From JAMXLG01 sp963765935 (GTDB lineage Bacteria > Vulcanimicrobiota > Vulcanimicrobiia > Vulcanimicrobiales > Vulcanimicrobiaceae): a stretch of 64,000 nt of DNA. The notes beneath the pieces were generated by a model. The model worked only from the letters and a program-made list of their open reading frames with translations, was not told the DNA's origin and did no database searches. The stretch covers positions 930,001 to 994,000 of the forward strand of contig CAVXXX010000001.1 in assembly GCA_963765935.1 (NCBI GenBank), written 5' to 3'. A program made the translations under genes and the position numbers. Positions 34,214 through 42,830 of this stretch are shown here, in pieces. Positions within the stretch are counted from its first letter, which is position 1. Every line of letters begins with the position of its first letter.

Positions 34214-34744
34214 CTAGGTTTCGATGCGTTCTTCGATTGAGACGTTGTAGAGGAAGAGAAACTTGCCCCATTCATCCGGCAGAGTGTTGCGTTTGATTTG
34301 GATCCACGGGATGTATTTGGGCTGACGCGGTTTCTTCTTCAGCGTCAGGTTGCACTCGTCCGGCGTGCGGTTGTTCTTGCGATTGTTGCAGCGCATGCAA
34401 GCGCAAACGAGGTTCTCCCACGTTGACGGACCGCCGCGGCTCTTCGGAACGACGTGATCGACCGTCATCAGTTTCTCGCCACGAATTCCGCAATACTGAC
34501 ACGTGTGATCGTCTCGGATCAGCACGTTTTTCTTCGTTAGCGCGACCTTTTGCATCGGACGGCGGATGTAGTAGAGCATCCTGATGATCGACGGCATCCG
34601 CATCTCGTATCGCGTCGATGCGAGAATTCGGTCGCGATTGTGGACCATCTCCGCCTTGCCCGAAAACAACAGCTTTACCGCGCGCTGAAAGCTCGTGATG
34701 TTCAGCGCTTCATACGTGAAATTCAAGACGAGGACGTCGCTCAC
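34214..34744 (-). CDS. HNH endonuclease domain protein
   Basis: The 176 aa carry an HNH nuclease core with two zinc-binding CxxC pairs: TCQYCGIRG, the catalytic VDHVVPKSRGG (Asp-His), and LVCACMRCNNRKNNRT. The N-terminal half is a conserved domain, VLNFTYEALNITSFQRAVKLL, of the type found in small stand-alone HNH proteins in many bacteria; the biological role is unknown. The start is GTG with a strong GGAGG upstream. It is last in a minus-strand run after pdxS, pdxT and DUF1844, but a terminator lies between DUF1844 and this gene, so it may be transcribed separately. Confidence 0.92.
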   Translation of the reverse strand: MSDVLVLNFTYEALNITSFQRAVKLLFSGKAEMVHNRDRILASTRYEMRMPSIIRMLYYIRRPMQKVALTKKNVLIRDDHTCQYCGIRGEKLMTVDHVVPKSRGGPSTWENLVCACMRCNNRKNNRTPDECNLTLKKKPRQPKYIPWIQIKRNTLPDEWGKFLFLYNVSIEERIET

Positions 34745-34794
34745 AATCGCTGGCCTCCTTCAGCCGTGGGCGGCGAATATCGACGACGAGATGC

Positions 34795-34829
34795 AAGAAA
34801 GCGAGACACTTTAGGTGCCTCGCTTTCTT
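34795..34829 (-). terminator. Terminator overlapping the DUF1844 stop
   Basis: An 11-bp stem, AAGAAAGCGAG with CTCGCTTTCTT, includes the last codons and stop of the DUF1844 gene; on the minus strand the right arm ends in a T-rich CTTTCTT. It likely ends the pdxS-pdxT-DUF1844 message. Confidence 0.7.
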
Positions 34830-35104
34830 ACAAACGTCAGTCGGGTCTCGGTCAGCATCTGCGTGATGGCTAACCTTTCGTCGGGCCGCAACCTTTCTTT
34901 CACCCGTTCGAATGCCGCACTCGCTACATCGATTGCGGCCTCAGCACTAGGGAAATCTGGCTGCCGCCCGTCGGTATCCGAGAGATACGCATGCGCCGCC
35001 AACGCGAGCGTCGCTATCACTTCAGAAAGCAACGGCTCGAGCGGCGGAATCTGACCTTGAAATCCGGTCGCTTGTGCGCCCTGAGGGGCCGCTTGCGAAC
35101 TCAT
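34811..35104 (-). CDS. DUF1844 domain protein
   Basis: A 97-aa protein matching the DUF1844 pattern: a helical segment with LLSEVIATLALAAHAYL, a second with AAIDVASAAFERVKERL, and a third with AITQMLTETRLTFVRKR. The function is unknown, though the family is broadly conserved. The N-terminus is Gln/Pro-rich and flexible. It begins 12 bp after pdxT and probably shares its message. Confidence 0.8.
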   Translation of the reverse strand: MSSQAAPQGAQATGFQGQIPPLEPLLSEVIATLALAAHAYLSDTDGRQPDFPSAEAAIDVASAAFERVKERLRPDERLAITQMLTETRLTFVRKRGT

Positions 35105-35116
35105 TTGGCGCAGTTG

Positions 35117-35734
35117 TTATGCGGCCGAAGAGGTCTTCCCTACGTTTTTCCGTGCTTCTTCGACGATTTTCAAGAAGTACGCGTGGACCCGCGGATCGTG
35201 GGTGAGCTCCGGATGGAAGGACGTGCCGAGCACATTGCCCTCGCGCACCATGACTCCGTGCCCGTTACGTTCGGCCAGCAATTCGACCGAGGGGCCGATG
35301 CGTTCGATCCACGGTGCGCGGATAAAGATCGCGGGAAACGGAGCGGCGCCGAGCACTGCAACGGGCAGATCGATTTCAGCCGATTCATTCTGGCGCCCGA
35401 ATGCATTGCGACGGACGGTGATGTCGATCAGATCAAGCGTCGGCTGATTGAGGCCGGCGACATCATGCGCGGCGACGATCATGCCCATGCAGGTACCCCA
35501 GAGCGGCATGCCGCTCTTCACGCGCGATTTTATGGGCAGATGAAGCCCGAAACGTTCGAGCAGTTTCATCACGGTCGTCGACTCACCGCCGGGAATGATC
35601 AGGCCCTCAACGCGATCGAGATCAGCGTGCGTCTTAACCGCAATCGCGCGAGCACCGGCGCGCTCGAGCGAGGCGATGTGTTCGACAACATCGCCTTGCA
35701 AGGCCAATACGCCGATAAGCGGTTTAGTTTCCAC
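35117..35734 (-). CDS. pdxT: Pyridoxal 5'-phosphate synthase glutaminase subunit
   Basis: The glutaminase that supplies ammonia to PdxS. The start is the GTG at 35734 (205 aa), overlapping the pdxS end by 11 bp. Features: GVLALQGDV near the N-terminus, IPGGESTT, the nucleophile Cys82 in WGTCMGMIV, and the catalytic His/Glu pair in TSFHPEL. The open frame extends upstream but into the pdxS coding sequence. Confidence 0.96.
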   Translation of the reverse strand: METKPLIGVLALQGDVVEHIASLERAGARAIAVKTHADLDRVEGLIIPGGESTTVMKLLERFGLHLPIKSRVKSGMPLWGTCMGMIVAAHDVAGLNQPTLDLIDITVRRNAFGRQNESAEIDLPVAVLGAAPFPAIFIRAPWIERIGPSVELLAERNGHGVMVREGNVLGTSFHPELTHDPRVHAYFLKIVEEARKNVGKTSSAA

Positions 35735-36620
35735 GCGTGGCGAGCAGCTCAGATTCCGCAAGCTTGCGAATGTCGATACCGGGCATCGCATCCGACGTTC
35801 CGAGCGAACGGCACGCCTCCGCAATGATCTTCGGATCGTTGTAGTGCGTCGTCGCATCGACAATCGCTTTAGCAAACTTCTTCGGATCGTTCGACTTGAA
35901 AATTCCGCTGCCGACGAAGATGCCTTCAGCGCCGAGTTGCATCATGAGCGCCGCGTCAGCGGGCGTCGACACGCCGCCAGCGCAGAAGAGCACGACGGGG
36001 AGTTTGCCGGTTTCCGCAACTTCACGGACGAGTTCGTACGTTGCACCAAGATCGCGTGCACGCGCGACAAGTTCTTCTTTTGGCGCAACCTTCAACATTG
36101 CAATCGCATCCCTGATCGCGCGAATATGACGCACGGCCTCGACGATGTTGCCGCTGCCAGCTTCACCCTTGCTGCGAATCATCGCGGCGCCTTCGGTGAT
36201 GCGGCGAAGTGCTTCGCCAAGATCGCGTGCGCCGCAAACAAACGGCGTCGTGAAGGCGTGCTTATCGCAGTGATACAGGTCGTCAGCAGGCGTCAGCACT
36301 TCCGACTCGTCGACGTAATCCACACCGATCGATTGCAGCACTTGCGCCTCGGCAAAGTGTCCGATGCGTATCTTCGCCATAACCGGAATCGTGACGGCAT
36401 CCATGATGCCTTGGATCAGCTCGATCGAGCTCATGCGCGCTACGCCGCCCGCGGCCCGAATATCGGAGGGAATGCGCTCCAGCGCCATGACCGCGACCGC
36501 GCCCGCTTCTTGAGCGATGACCGCCTGCTCGGGTGTCACGACATCCATGATGACGCCGCCCTTGAGCATCTGCGCGAGCCCGCGCTTGACGGTAACGGTT
36601 CCGGTTTGCTGATCGGCCAC
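35724..36620 (-). CDS. pdxS: Pyridoxal 5'-phosphate synthase subunit PdxS
   Basis: Makes PLP from ribose-5-phosphate, glyceraldehyde-3-phosphate and ammonia. The 298 aa match the family. Catalytic residues visible: Asp26 (GGVIMDVV), Lys83 (PVMAKIRIGHF) and Lys151 (IRSKGEAGSG). The GTG start is preceded by GGAGGAG eight bases away; the frame upstream of it lacks conserved sequence. PLP made here is needed by the many PLP enzymes in the window (BioA, BioF, GcvP, the decarboxylase). The 70-bp gap upstream may hold its promoter. Confidence 0.97.
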   Translation of the reverse strand: MADQQTGTVTVKRGLAQMLKGGVIMDVVTPEQAVIAQEAGAVAVMALERIPSDIRAAGGVARMSSIELIQGIMDAVTIPVMAKIRIGHFAEAQVLQSIGVDYVDESEVLTPADDLYHCDKHAFTTPFVCGARDLGEALRRITEGAAMIRSKGEAGSGNIVEAVRHIRAIRDAIAMLKVAPKEELVARARDLGATYELVREVAETGKLPVVLFCAGGVSTPADAALMMQLGAEGIFVGSGIFKSNDPKKFAKAIVDATTHYNDPKIIAEACRSLGTSDAMPGIDIRKLAESELLATRGN

Positions 36621-36690
36621 GATAAATCTCCTCCAAGGCTCTATGTCCCTATCGTAACAGTGGTTTCCAATAAGGACATTAGATACAACC

Positions 36691-37176
36691 CTAGGGGAGC
36701 GGACTTGGTGTCGCTCCGATCGCGGCTTTCGTACCCGGTGATTGGCTGGGGCTAACGCTCGTCTGCGGCGGCGGTGGGAGCGCGGGCGGTGAGGGGCTCG
36801 CACTCGGGGAGCCGCTCGGCGGAGGCGTTTGGTCCCAAATCGGAATGTTCGGATTCGGGGTCCACTTCGGCGTCTTCTCCGGATTCGGCGTCGGCGTCGG
36901 TTCCAGCGTAGGCAGCGGCTTCGGGGGAATGCGCGGGTCCGGGAAGTTCGGATCCACCGCGGCTGAGAGCGCCTGCTCGCGCTTCCAGTTCGGCCCGTAA
37001 TCGACGGGCGTTTCGAGCGGTAGCGGCGTGACCACCGGCATACTCTGCAAGTTGCCGGAACTCGTGGCCTGCACGAGCACGCGGGTCCCCATGCGCTGGC
37101 CGATCGCGATCGCGGCAAGGAGAACGAGCACGCCGATAGCGAGGACGATCGTAACGAAGCGTTTAGATGGATCCAT
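36691..37176 (-). CDS. Single-pass membrane protein with long Pro/Ser-rich tail
   Basis: Residues 7-26 form a membrane anchor (FVTIVLAIGVLVLLAAIAIG); the remaining 135 residues are low-complexity, rich in Pro, Ser and Thr with repeated TPNP/PTPTPNP stretches, and are predicted outside the membrane. It may span the periplasm or tether a partner; no function is recognised. Its start overlaps the GalT-like gene by 14 bp, so it is co-transcribed. Confidence 0.7.
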   Translation of the reverse strand: MDPSKRFVTIVLAIGVLVLLAAIAIGQRMGTRVLVQATSSGNLQSMPVVTPLPLETPVDYGPNWKREQALSAAVDPNFPDPRIPPKPLPTLEPTPTPNPEKTPKWTPNPNIPIWDQTPPPSGSPSASPSPPALPPPPQTSVSPSQSPGTKAAIGATPSPLP

Positions 37177-38038
37177 CGGGAGGCGCTATCATTCGGCGCC
37201 AGCGGCGGGCAGACTCCTTCGCGGTCGATCCGCGGATGAACATTCCGGTTGAAAGTTCGAAGCCCGCAAGCGTACTGAGCCTCGGAATAACCTCGATGTG
37301 CCAATGAAACGGCCCATCGGCATGCGGGTCGCTAAAGAGCAGCAAATTGAACGCGGCGCGCTCGCGGAACGCGTGCGCAATCGCTTGGACGGCGTCCTTA
37401 GCGACGGACGCGACGCCGTTCCAGACCTCGCCGGTTGCCGCGAGAACCGACGACCCACACTCGCGCGGAAACACGGTGAGCGACGACGCGAACCTCGAGT
37501 GCGAGCGCACGAACGCAACGGCATTCGCATTTCGCGTAACGATCGTCTCCTCGTCGGCAGCACGCGCTACTTCATCGCATAATGCGCAAACGCGTCCCTC
37601 CATCATGCGTTCCCACCGGTCGGGACGGTCGGGAAGCACGATCAATTGCGTGTGCGGATGCACGATCGTGGCGCCCGCATAGGCTCCGCTGTTTTTAAAG
37701 AGCACCGGAAACGATGACGGCTGGCGTTCGAGCGCGGCGGCGTATCGAACGCGCCACATCGACAGGCCGGCTTCGGTAATCTCTTCGCCGTGGCGCGGCG
37801 AATCGACGATCACTTCATGATCCCCGTCCGGCGGAACAATCGCAGGGAATTTATTCCGAAATACCCGCACGTCCCAGCGATCGCGCGTGCCGATTCTCGT
37901 GATCTCCGGCGGTGTCAGATCCTCGTTGCCGGGACAGAACGCGCACCGTTCCTCGGGGCCGTCGCGAAATTCGTTTGGGCGCGCGGAACGCGTCGAGCCG
38001 AGCAACGCGCGTTCGCCGGTGAAGGGATCGCGAATCAA
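37163..38038 (-). CDS. Galactose-1-phosphate uridylyltransferase-like (HIT superfamily)
   Basis: The 291 aa have the GalT arrangement: zinc ligands in RCAFCPG, VFRNKFPAI, HEVIVDSPRHG, the active-site motif VHPHTQLIVLP containing HPHxQ, a second CALC zinc pair, and the C-terminal FHWHIEVIPRL. GalT-type enzymes move a nucleotide between sugar-1-phosphates; ADP-glucose phosphorylase-like activity is another option. It is somewhat shorter than E. coli GalT (348 aa). The TTG start overlaps the stop of the glycoside hydrolase gene as TTGA. Confidence 0.88.
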   Translation of the reverse strand: MIRDPFTGERALLGSTRSARPNEFRDGPEERCAFCPGNEDLTPPEITRIGTRDRWDVRVFRNKFPAIVPPDGDHEVIVDSPRHGEEITEAGLSMWRVRYAAALERQPSSFPVLFKNSGAYAGATIVHPHTQLIVLPDRPDRWERMMEGRVCALCDEVARAADEETIVTRNANAVAFVRSHSRFASSLTVFPRECGSSVLAATGEVWNGVASVAKDAVQAIAHAFRERAAFNLLLFSDPHADGPFHWHIEVIPRLSTLAGFELSTGMFIRGSTAKESARRWRRMIAPPDGSI

Positions 38039-40485
38039 ACGCGTGCGGGATGCGCCGGAACGACGTCGAGCCTCGTCGCGCGCGCCTTCCGATCGGTCGG
38101 CTTGCCGATCATTTGCACTTCGCGAAGTTCACCGGCCGCCATCTCGACGCGTACCGTATGTCCGCGAAACTCGACGAGTACGTTGCGATCTCGATCCAGC
38201 ATGTTGCACACAAAAATGCGCACGGCTCCCGCGTCGTCTTCGAACGCAATTGCGCCCACTTCCACCGGCGACATCATCACTTCGTCGCTAACGTCGCGGC
38301 CTGCGAAGATGCACGAATACGGTTCTTCCGCCGATAGCTGCGGCATGTCGCCGTAGATAACGTTGCGGTTGAAATCGATGACGTACGTGCAGCGGCGCCC
38401 GCCCCAGTGCACGCGCGCTGCCGCCATCCATTGCCAGTTGCGTGGACGGATGGGCACGAGGTGCGGACGTCCGCTCGTGCGATACCCGTCGAGTCCACCG
38501 ATGGTCTCCGCGACGGCCCATAAATATTTCGCGCCCGTCCACGGTGAAAGATACATGCCCCGATTCGAAAGCGAACCGCCGTCAAACCACTCGCCGAATT
38601 CTCCCGGCACCGTATTGCGCGGACTGCCGCCTTCCATCGCGTCGTAGACGACGTTGAGAAAATGGACGCATTCATCTATAAATCCATTGCGCGAGAGCGT
38701 AAGGGCAAACCACAACGTCAAGTCGGGCCAAATGCCGCCGAGCAGTCCAAATCCATACGAGGGGAAGTACCACGAATCCGCGGTCGAAATCGTGCGCAAC
38801 CCTACCGGCGTGACAAAGTCAGCTTCGAGCAATCGCTTGAGAATCGCGCTGCGTTGCTCGGGATTCGCAACGTTGAAGAGAACCGGAAAGACCTCGTCTG
38901 CGGTGAAGTTGTCTTGATAGTTCTTATCTTGATCGTAGTTCAACACGAATGCGCCGGTGTCGTCATTGAACAGGTAATCCATCATTGCGCTACGCAATGA
39001 CTGCGCCTCGTATGAGTACTTCTCCCAATGATCGGTATCGCCGGCGACCGCGCACAACATAGCGGACGCTTCGAGGGCGAAGACGCCTTCGGCGTTGATC
39101 TCCGTCACTGCGCCATCGAGCGTGTAGTACGGAATGATGTTGCGCCACGACGAGATGCCGTACATATCGACGCCTTTTGCGCGGCAGAATAACAACCCCT
39201 GATCGTCGCGCTGGGTCAGCATGTAATCGGTGAGTCTGACGACGAGATCGAGGCGTTGGCGCACCCATTCGTCGTCAAGCGTTGCATTGTAGTAATGCAG
39301 CATTGCGATAAGATGCAGCGGCGTGTCATCGTTGATGTTGAGATCGTACGCCGTCTTGTAGCCGCTGACGCCGCGGATGTACTCGATCATCAAGCCCGAG
39401 TCTTCGAGCGCCTTATTGAAGACCTCGAGACAGTCGCGGCTGAATTGGGGCCAAAAGTAATCGAAGCCGTGCACGAACCACGATGTGTCGCGCGAGACCA
39501 AAATGTCAGAAGGCGGCGAGTTCGTCGATCCCCACCCTTGCGGATAATCCTTTACGATGCGGATCATGTTCGCTTTCGCCCATACGACGCCGCGATTAAT
39601 TGTGGGCATCGGCGTCATGAACCGCGCATCGGCAAGGCGGCCCGCGTAAAGACGCTGTGTATCGTGCAACGTCCGCTTATCCGCGAGCAAGCGTTCCAGC
39701 ACGGGGCGGCTCTTTTCACGTCCGTCTTTGTGATAGACGACTGCAAGACGGAGCGATTCACGCGCTCCTGGTGCAACGGTCAAGCGGTACTCGAATGCGC
39801 CGAAGATGCGGCGGCTCACGAAACGAGCCAACTCCGGCGTGACGTGACCGAACCCCGGAACGTCTTCGGGAATGAGCGTTCCGCGGCTCATGTTGGCAAG
39901 CAGCACCTGCTCGCGCAACGACAACTCGCATGCTATCGGCTCCCGCGATCCGCCCCACCAGCGCTCAGCACCGGTCTCGGCGTTTTTCGAGCAAAGGTAC
40001 GGACCGTCGCTCCATGCTTCGACTTCGTGCTCGGGCTCGCCGTAAAACCGCTGGCCGACGAGCATCGCCCACGGAAACACCGACACCTCGAGCGACGTGC
40101 CGCCCGGATTGTACAGCGTTACGTCGATGACAAAACAAACGGTTCGTTCGAACTCCGGACCGAACGGCACGTAGAATGCTTCCGTTACGTGAATGCGATG
40201 CTCGAGCGTGAATTCCGAGATCTGCGCGTAGGGAAGAAAGGTAAACTCGCGCGTGATTTGATGTGGGAAGAGCGTTCCTCCACCTTCTCGTACGCGATAG
40301 GCAATTTGGTGCGTGCCGAAGATGATTTGATCGGTATCCGCATCCCAAAGACCGCGCACGCCGCCTTTTGCCGTCGACTGCGCGAACGCTTTGTAGTTCC
40401 CGAGGAGCAAGCCGTACGGCGTATGCGTTTCAGGAATCACGTACGCGCAATACTCATTGCGCTGCGCGTCGTAGCTCGGCCCCAT
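38035..40485 (-). CDS. Large (alpha/alpha)6-barrel glycoside hydrolase or phosphorylase-like protein
   Basis: The 816 aa start at the ATG MGPSYDAQRNEYC; the frame upstream is shadow of ispE. The N-terminal 260 residues are a beta-sandwich (TPYGLLLGNYKAFAQST through FPWAMLVGQ), followed by a helical barrel with ILVSRDTSWFVHGFDYFWP, NINDDTPLHLIAMLHYY, VPGEFGEWFDGG and LSPWTGAKYLWAV. The layout resembles GH63/GH94-like and glycogen-debranching families; the exact family and substrate are not clear. The Glu in GEFGEWF and the Asp in SRDTS are catalytic candidates by inference. With GalT it suggests a sugar-salvage operon. Confidence 0.7.
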   Translation of the reverse strand: MGPSYDAQRNEYCAYVIPETHTPYGLLLGNYKAFAQSTAKGGVRGLWDADTDQIIFGTHQIAYRVREGGGTLFPHQITREFTFLPYAQISEFTLEHRIHVTEAFYVPFGPEFERTVCFVIDVTLYNPGGTSLEVSVFPWAMLVGQRFYGEPEHEVEAWSDGPYLCSKNAETGAERWWGGSREPIACELSLREQVLLANMSRGTLIPEDVPGFGHVTPELARFVSRRIFGAFEYRLTVAPGARESLRLAVVYHKDGREKSRPVLERLLADKRTLHDTQRLYAGRLADARFMTPMPTINRGVVWAKANMIRIVKDYPQGWGSTNSPPSDILVSRDTSWFVHGFDYFWPQFSRDCLEVFNKALEDSGLMIEYIRGVSGYKTAYDLNINDDTPLHLIAMLHYYNATLDDEWVRQRLDLVVRLTDYMLTQRDDQGLLFCRAKGVDMYGISSWRNIIPYYTLDGAVTEINAEGVFALEASAMLCAVAGDTDHWEKYSYEAQSLRSAMMDYLFNDDTGAFVLNYDQDKNYQDNFTADEVFPVLFNVANPEQRSAILKRLLEADFVTPVGLRTISTADSWYFPSYGFGLLGGIWPDLTLWFALTLSRNGFIDECVHFLNVVYDAMEGGSPRNTVPGEFGEWFDGGSLSNRGMYLSPWTGAKYLWAVAETIGGLDGYRTSGRPHLVPIRPRNWQWMAAARVHWGGRRCTYVIDFNRNVIYGDMPQLSAEEPYSCIFAGRDVSDEVMMSPVEVGAIAFEDDAGAVRIFVCNMLDRDRNVLVEFRGHTVRVEMAAGELREVQMIGKPTDRKARATRLDVVPAHPARV

Positions 40486-40608
40486 GCCGAGGGCTGTACG
40501 CCTTCGGTCGCAGCGCCCCTCTCCCGCGCGTAGGTTTGCGAGTCCAGGCGAAAGCGATGGAAGCGCCCAAGGAACGGCCCGCCGGGAACTAAAACGCGCA
40601 CTCTTCGG

Positions 40609-41469
40609 ATGAATATCGAGTGCCCAGCGAAGATCAACCTCACGCTCGAAGTGCTGGACCGCCGTGCAGACGGGTACCATGGCATTCGCAGCGTGATGGT
40701 GCCGCTCACGCTTGCTGACGAACTGACGATCGAACCGGCGTCGCAGTTCCGCTTTCGCTGTAGCGATCCGCAATTAGCGAGCGATGACAATCTTGCGGCA
40801 CACGCGGTGCAAATGCTCTCGCCGCGCTGTCCGGTTGACGTGACGCTAAAGAAGCGAATTCCGACGCAGGCCGGCTTAGGTGGCGGGTCGAGCGATGCTG
40901 CGGGCGTCTTGCTCGCCGCGATGCGCGGCGCGCTCGGCAAAATCGAGCAGGTCGATTGGGTCGCGACGGCACGGGCGTTAGGATCTGATGTGCCGTTTTT
41001 TCTGGTTGAATCCGCCGCGCTCGTTGAAGCGACCGGCGATCGTGTGACGGCGCTCGGTGCCGTGCCGCCATGGCATGTGCTCGTCGTGAAACCACCCGCC
41101 TCGGTTTCTACTGCGGCTGCATACGCACAACTCGACGTACTGCCGCGCCCATCGCGCCCACGCTCGACATCGGTGTCGATCGAAATGGTCGCGGCTTTGC
41201 AGCGCGGCGACTTCGCGCCGGTGCGCGACCTGCTTTCAAATGATTTCAACGACGTGATCGCGGGCATGGTCCCGGAGATCGCTCGCGCGCTCGATGCACT
41301 TTCACGCGCCGGCGCAACACGACCGCTGCTCGCGGGTTCCGGAGCAGCCGTATTTACTGTAGAAGAGTCCGCCGGCGCAATCGCAACAATTACGAGCCGT
41401 CTGGATCTTCCGCAGGACTACATTCGTCTACCGGCCGCGTTTCGGCGGAGCGTCGCATGGCGAGGATAA
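40609..41469 (+). CDS. ispE: 4-diphosphocytidyl-2-C-methyl-D-erythritol kinase
   Basis: A GHMP kinase in the MEP route to isoprenoids. The 286 aa show PAKINLTLEVL with the catalytic Lys near residue 8, the ATP loop PTQAGLGGGSSDAA, and the C-terminal GSGAAVFTV. The MobA-like nucleotidyltransferase gene begins inside its 3' end (13-bp overlap). The divergent glycosidase start is 123 bp away. Confidence 0.95.
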   Translation: MNIECPAKINLTLEVLDRRADGYHGIRSVMVPLTLADELTIEPASQFRFRCSDPQLASDDNLAAHAVQMLSPRCPVDVTLKKRIPTQAGLGGGSSDAAGVLLAAMRGALGKIEQVDWVATARALGSDVPFFLVESAALVEATGDRVTALGAVPPWHVLVVKPPASVSTAAAYAQLDVLPRPSRPRSTSVSIEMVAALQRGDFAPVRDLLSNDFNDVIAGMVPEIARALDALSRAGATRPLLAGSGAAVFTVEESAGAIATITSRLDLPQDYIRLPAAFRRSVAWRG

Positions 41470-42230
41470 CTGCGGTCGTGCTCGCCGGCGGTCCTCCTGA
41501 TGAAGTCGCCCGCCTGGAACCTGGCGCACCGAACAAAGCGTTCGTACGGATCGGCGGCGTGGCGTTACTCGAACGTACGCTGCGCGCGCTTCGAGTCGCG
41601 CAATCGGTCGAACGCATCATCGTCGTTGCGCCGCGTGCTTCCGACGGACATCCCGCGCTCGCGCTCGCTGATGAACGGCGGGACGACGGCGAAAAGATTC
41701 GCGTGAGCCTGCGTAACGGTCTTGCGGGACTACCGCCGGATGATATCGTGCTGGTGTCAACATCTGACCTTCCCGTACTCACAGCTGCGAGCGTCGACGA
41801 TTTCGTCGAGCGCGCGCACGCAGCCGACGCCGATCTCGGCTACGGGTGTCTCGAACGTCACGTCCATGAAGCAGCGTTCCCGGAAGTCCCGCACACCTGG
41901 GCGCGGCTGCGCGACGGAACGTTCTGCGGCGGTGGATTCATCGCCATCAAACCGCGCGCGATGCCCGAACTCGAACGGTTCATCGAACGTCTGGGCGCCG
42001 CGCGAAAAAATGTGCTTCGTTTGGCGTCACTTTTTGGTTGGAATACGTTTGTACGGTTTGCCCTAGGGCGCCTGTCGATTGCGAACGCCGAGGCGCGCGC
42101 GTCGCAACTGTTGAGCGCGCGCGTGCGCGCAATTGTTTCGCCGTATGCCGAAACGGCGGTCAACGTGGATCGTGTCAGCGACGTTGCGCTGGCGGAGAGC
42201 TTATTGAGGCGAGCGCCAGCGCTTGAATAG
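41457..42230 (+). CDS. MobA-like nucleotidyltransferase family protein
   Basis: The 257 aa start with TAVVLAGGPPDE, the nucleotide-binding loop of the NTP_transf_3 / MobA-like superfamily, followed by PNKAFVRIGG, VLVSTSDLPVL (metal-binding Asp region) and GGGFIAIKPRAM. The substrate is not known; IspD and MobA are related, but ispD usually has other signatures. It is translationally coupled to ispE. The 3' end overlaps convergent ubiX by 30 bp. Confidence 0.85.
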   Translation: MARITAVVLAGGPPDEVARLEPGAPNKAFVRIGGVALLERTLRALRVAQSVERIIVVAPRASDGHPALALADERRDDGEKIRVSLRNGLAGLPPDDIVLVSTSDLPVLTAASVDDFVERAHAADADLGYGCLERHVHEAAFPEVPHTWARLRDGTFCGGGFIAIKPRAMPELERFIERLGAARKNVLRLASLFGWNTFVRFALGRLSIANAEARASQLLSARVRAIVSPYAETAVNVDRVSDVALAESLLRRAPALE

Positions 42231-42767
42231 TTCGTTCGGAATACCGAACTGATCGAGCGCCTTGCCGACGGTATGCGCGACGATATCGTCGACGCTCTGC
42301 GGCGCGGCGTACATCGCCGGAATCGGCGGTAGAATAACGGCTCCGATCTCGGCGAGTTGCGTCAGCGTACGCAGATGCCCCAAGTGCAACGGCGTCTCGC
42401 GCACAACCAAGACAAGCTTGCGCTTCTCCTTCAGGCAGACGTCGGCCGAACGAGAGAGAAGATTATCATTCAGTGAATATGCAATCGAGCTCGCGCTCTT
42501 CATCGAGCACGGGATTATCAGCATGCCTTCCGTGAGAAACGAGCCGCTCGAAATCGCGGCCGCCAAATCATCGTCGCGATGCACGACATCGGCCAACGCT
42601 TCGAAGCCGTCGGCTTGCATATCCATTTCAAGTTCGATAGTGCGGCGGGCGGCTTCGCTGACGACGAGGTGTGTTTCCACCCCGCCGATCGCGCGTAATG
42701 CCTGGAGTGCCATATACCCGTATGCACTCCCGCTCGCGCCGCTAATACCGACGATAATGCGTCGCAT
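42201..42767 (-). CDS. ubiX: Flavin prenyltransferase UbiX
   Basis: Builds prenylated FMN for UbiD-type decarboxylases. The 188 aa contain the FMN-binding GISGASGSAYGY, VSEAARRTIELE, IPCSMKSASSIAYSL, and the C-terminal LLSRSADVCLKEKRKLVLVVRETPL region cut as visible motifs ADVCLKEKRKL and VRETPLHLGHL. No ubiD is in the window. It is convergent with the nucleotidyltransferase and divergent from the nuclease gene. Confidence 0.95.
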   Translation of the reverse strand: MRRIIVGISGASGSAYGYMALQALRAIGGVETHLVVSEAARRTIELEMDMQADGFEALADVVHRDDDLAAAISSGSFLTEGMLIIPCSMKSASSIAYSLNDNLLSRSADVCLKEKRKLVLVVRETPLHLGHLRTLTQLAEIGAVILPPIPAMYAAPQSVDDIVAHTVGKALDQFGIPNELFKRWRSPQ

Positions 42768-42791
42768 ATCCCGCCATTATACATTTCGTGC

Positions 42792-42813
42792 AGGGGCGCC
42801 TTGTGCCGCCCCT
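42792..42813. other. GC-rich palindrome between ubiX and the nuclease gene
   Basis: AGGGGCG-n8-CGCCCCT lies in the 63-bp divergent intergenic region. A similar palindrome, AGGGGGC-n9-GCCCCCT, occurs at 52554-52576 between the Nudix and topoisomerase genes. Both could be small REP-like elements; no role is evident. Confidence 0.4.
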
Positions 42814-42830
42814 AACCACTAGTTACTACC

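Noticed and set aside
39256..40533. A 425-codon plus-strand frame opposite the glycoside hydrolase
   Set aside because: No domain pattern, and the opposite strand encodes a continuous conserved enzyme.
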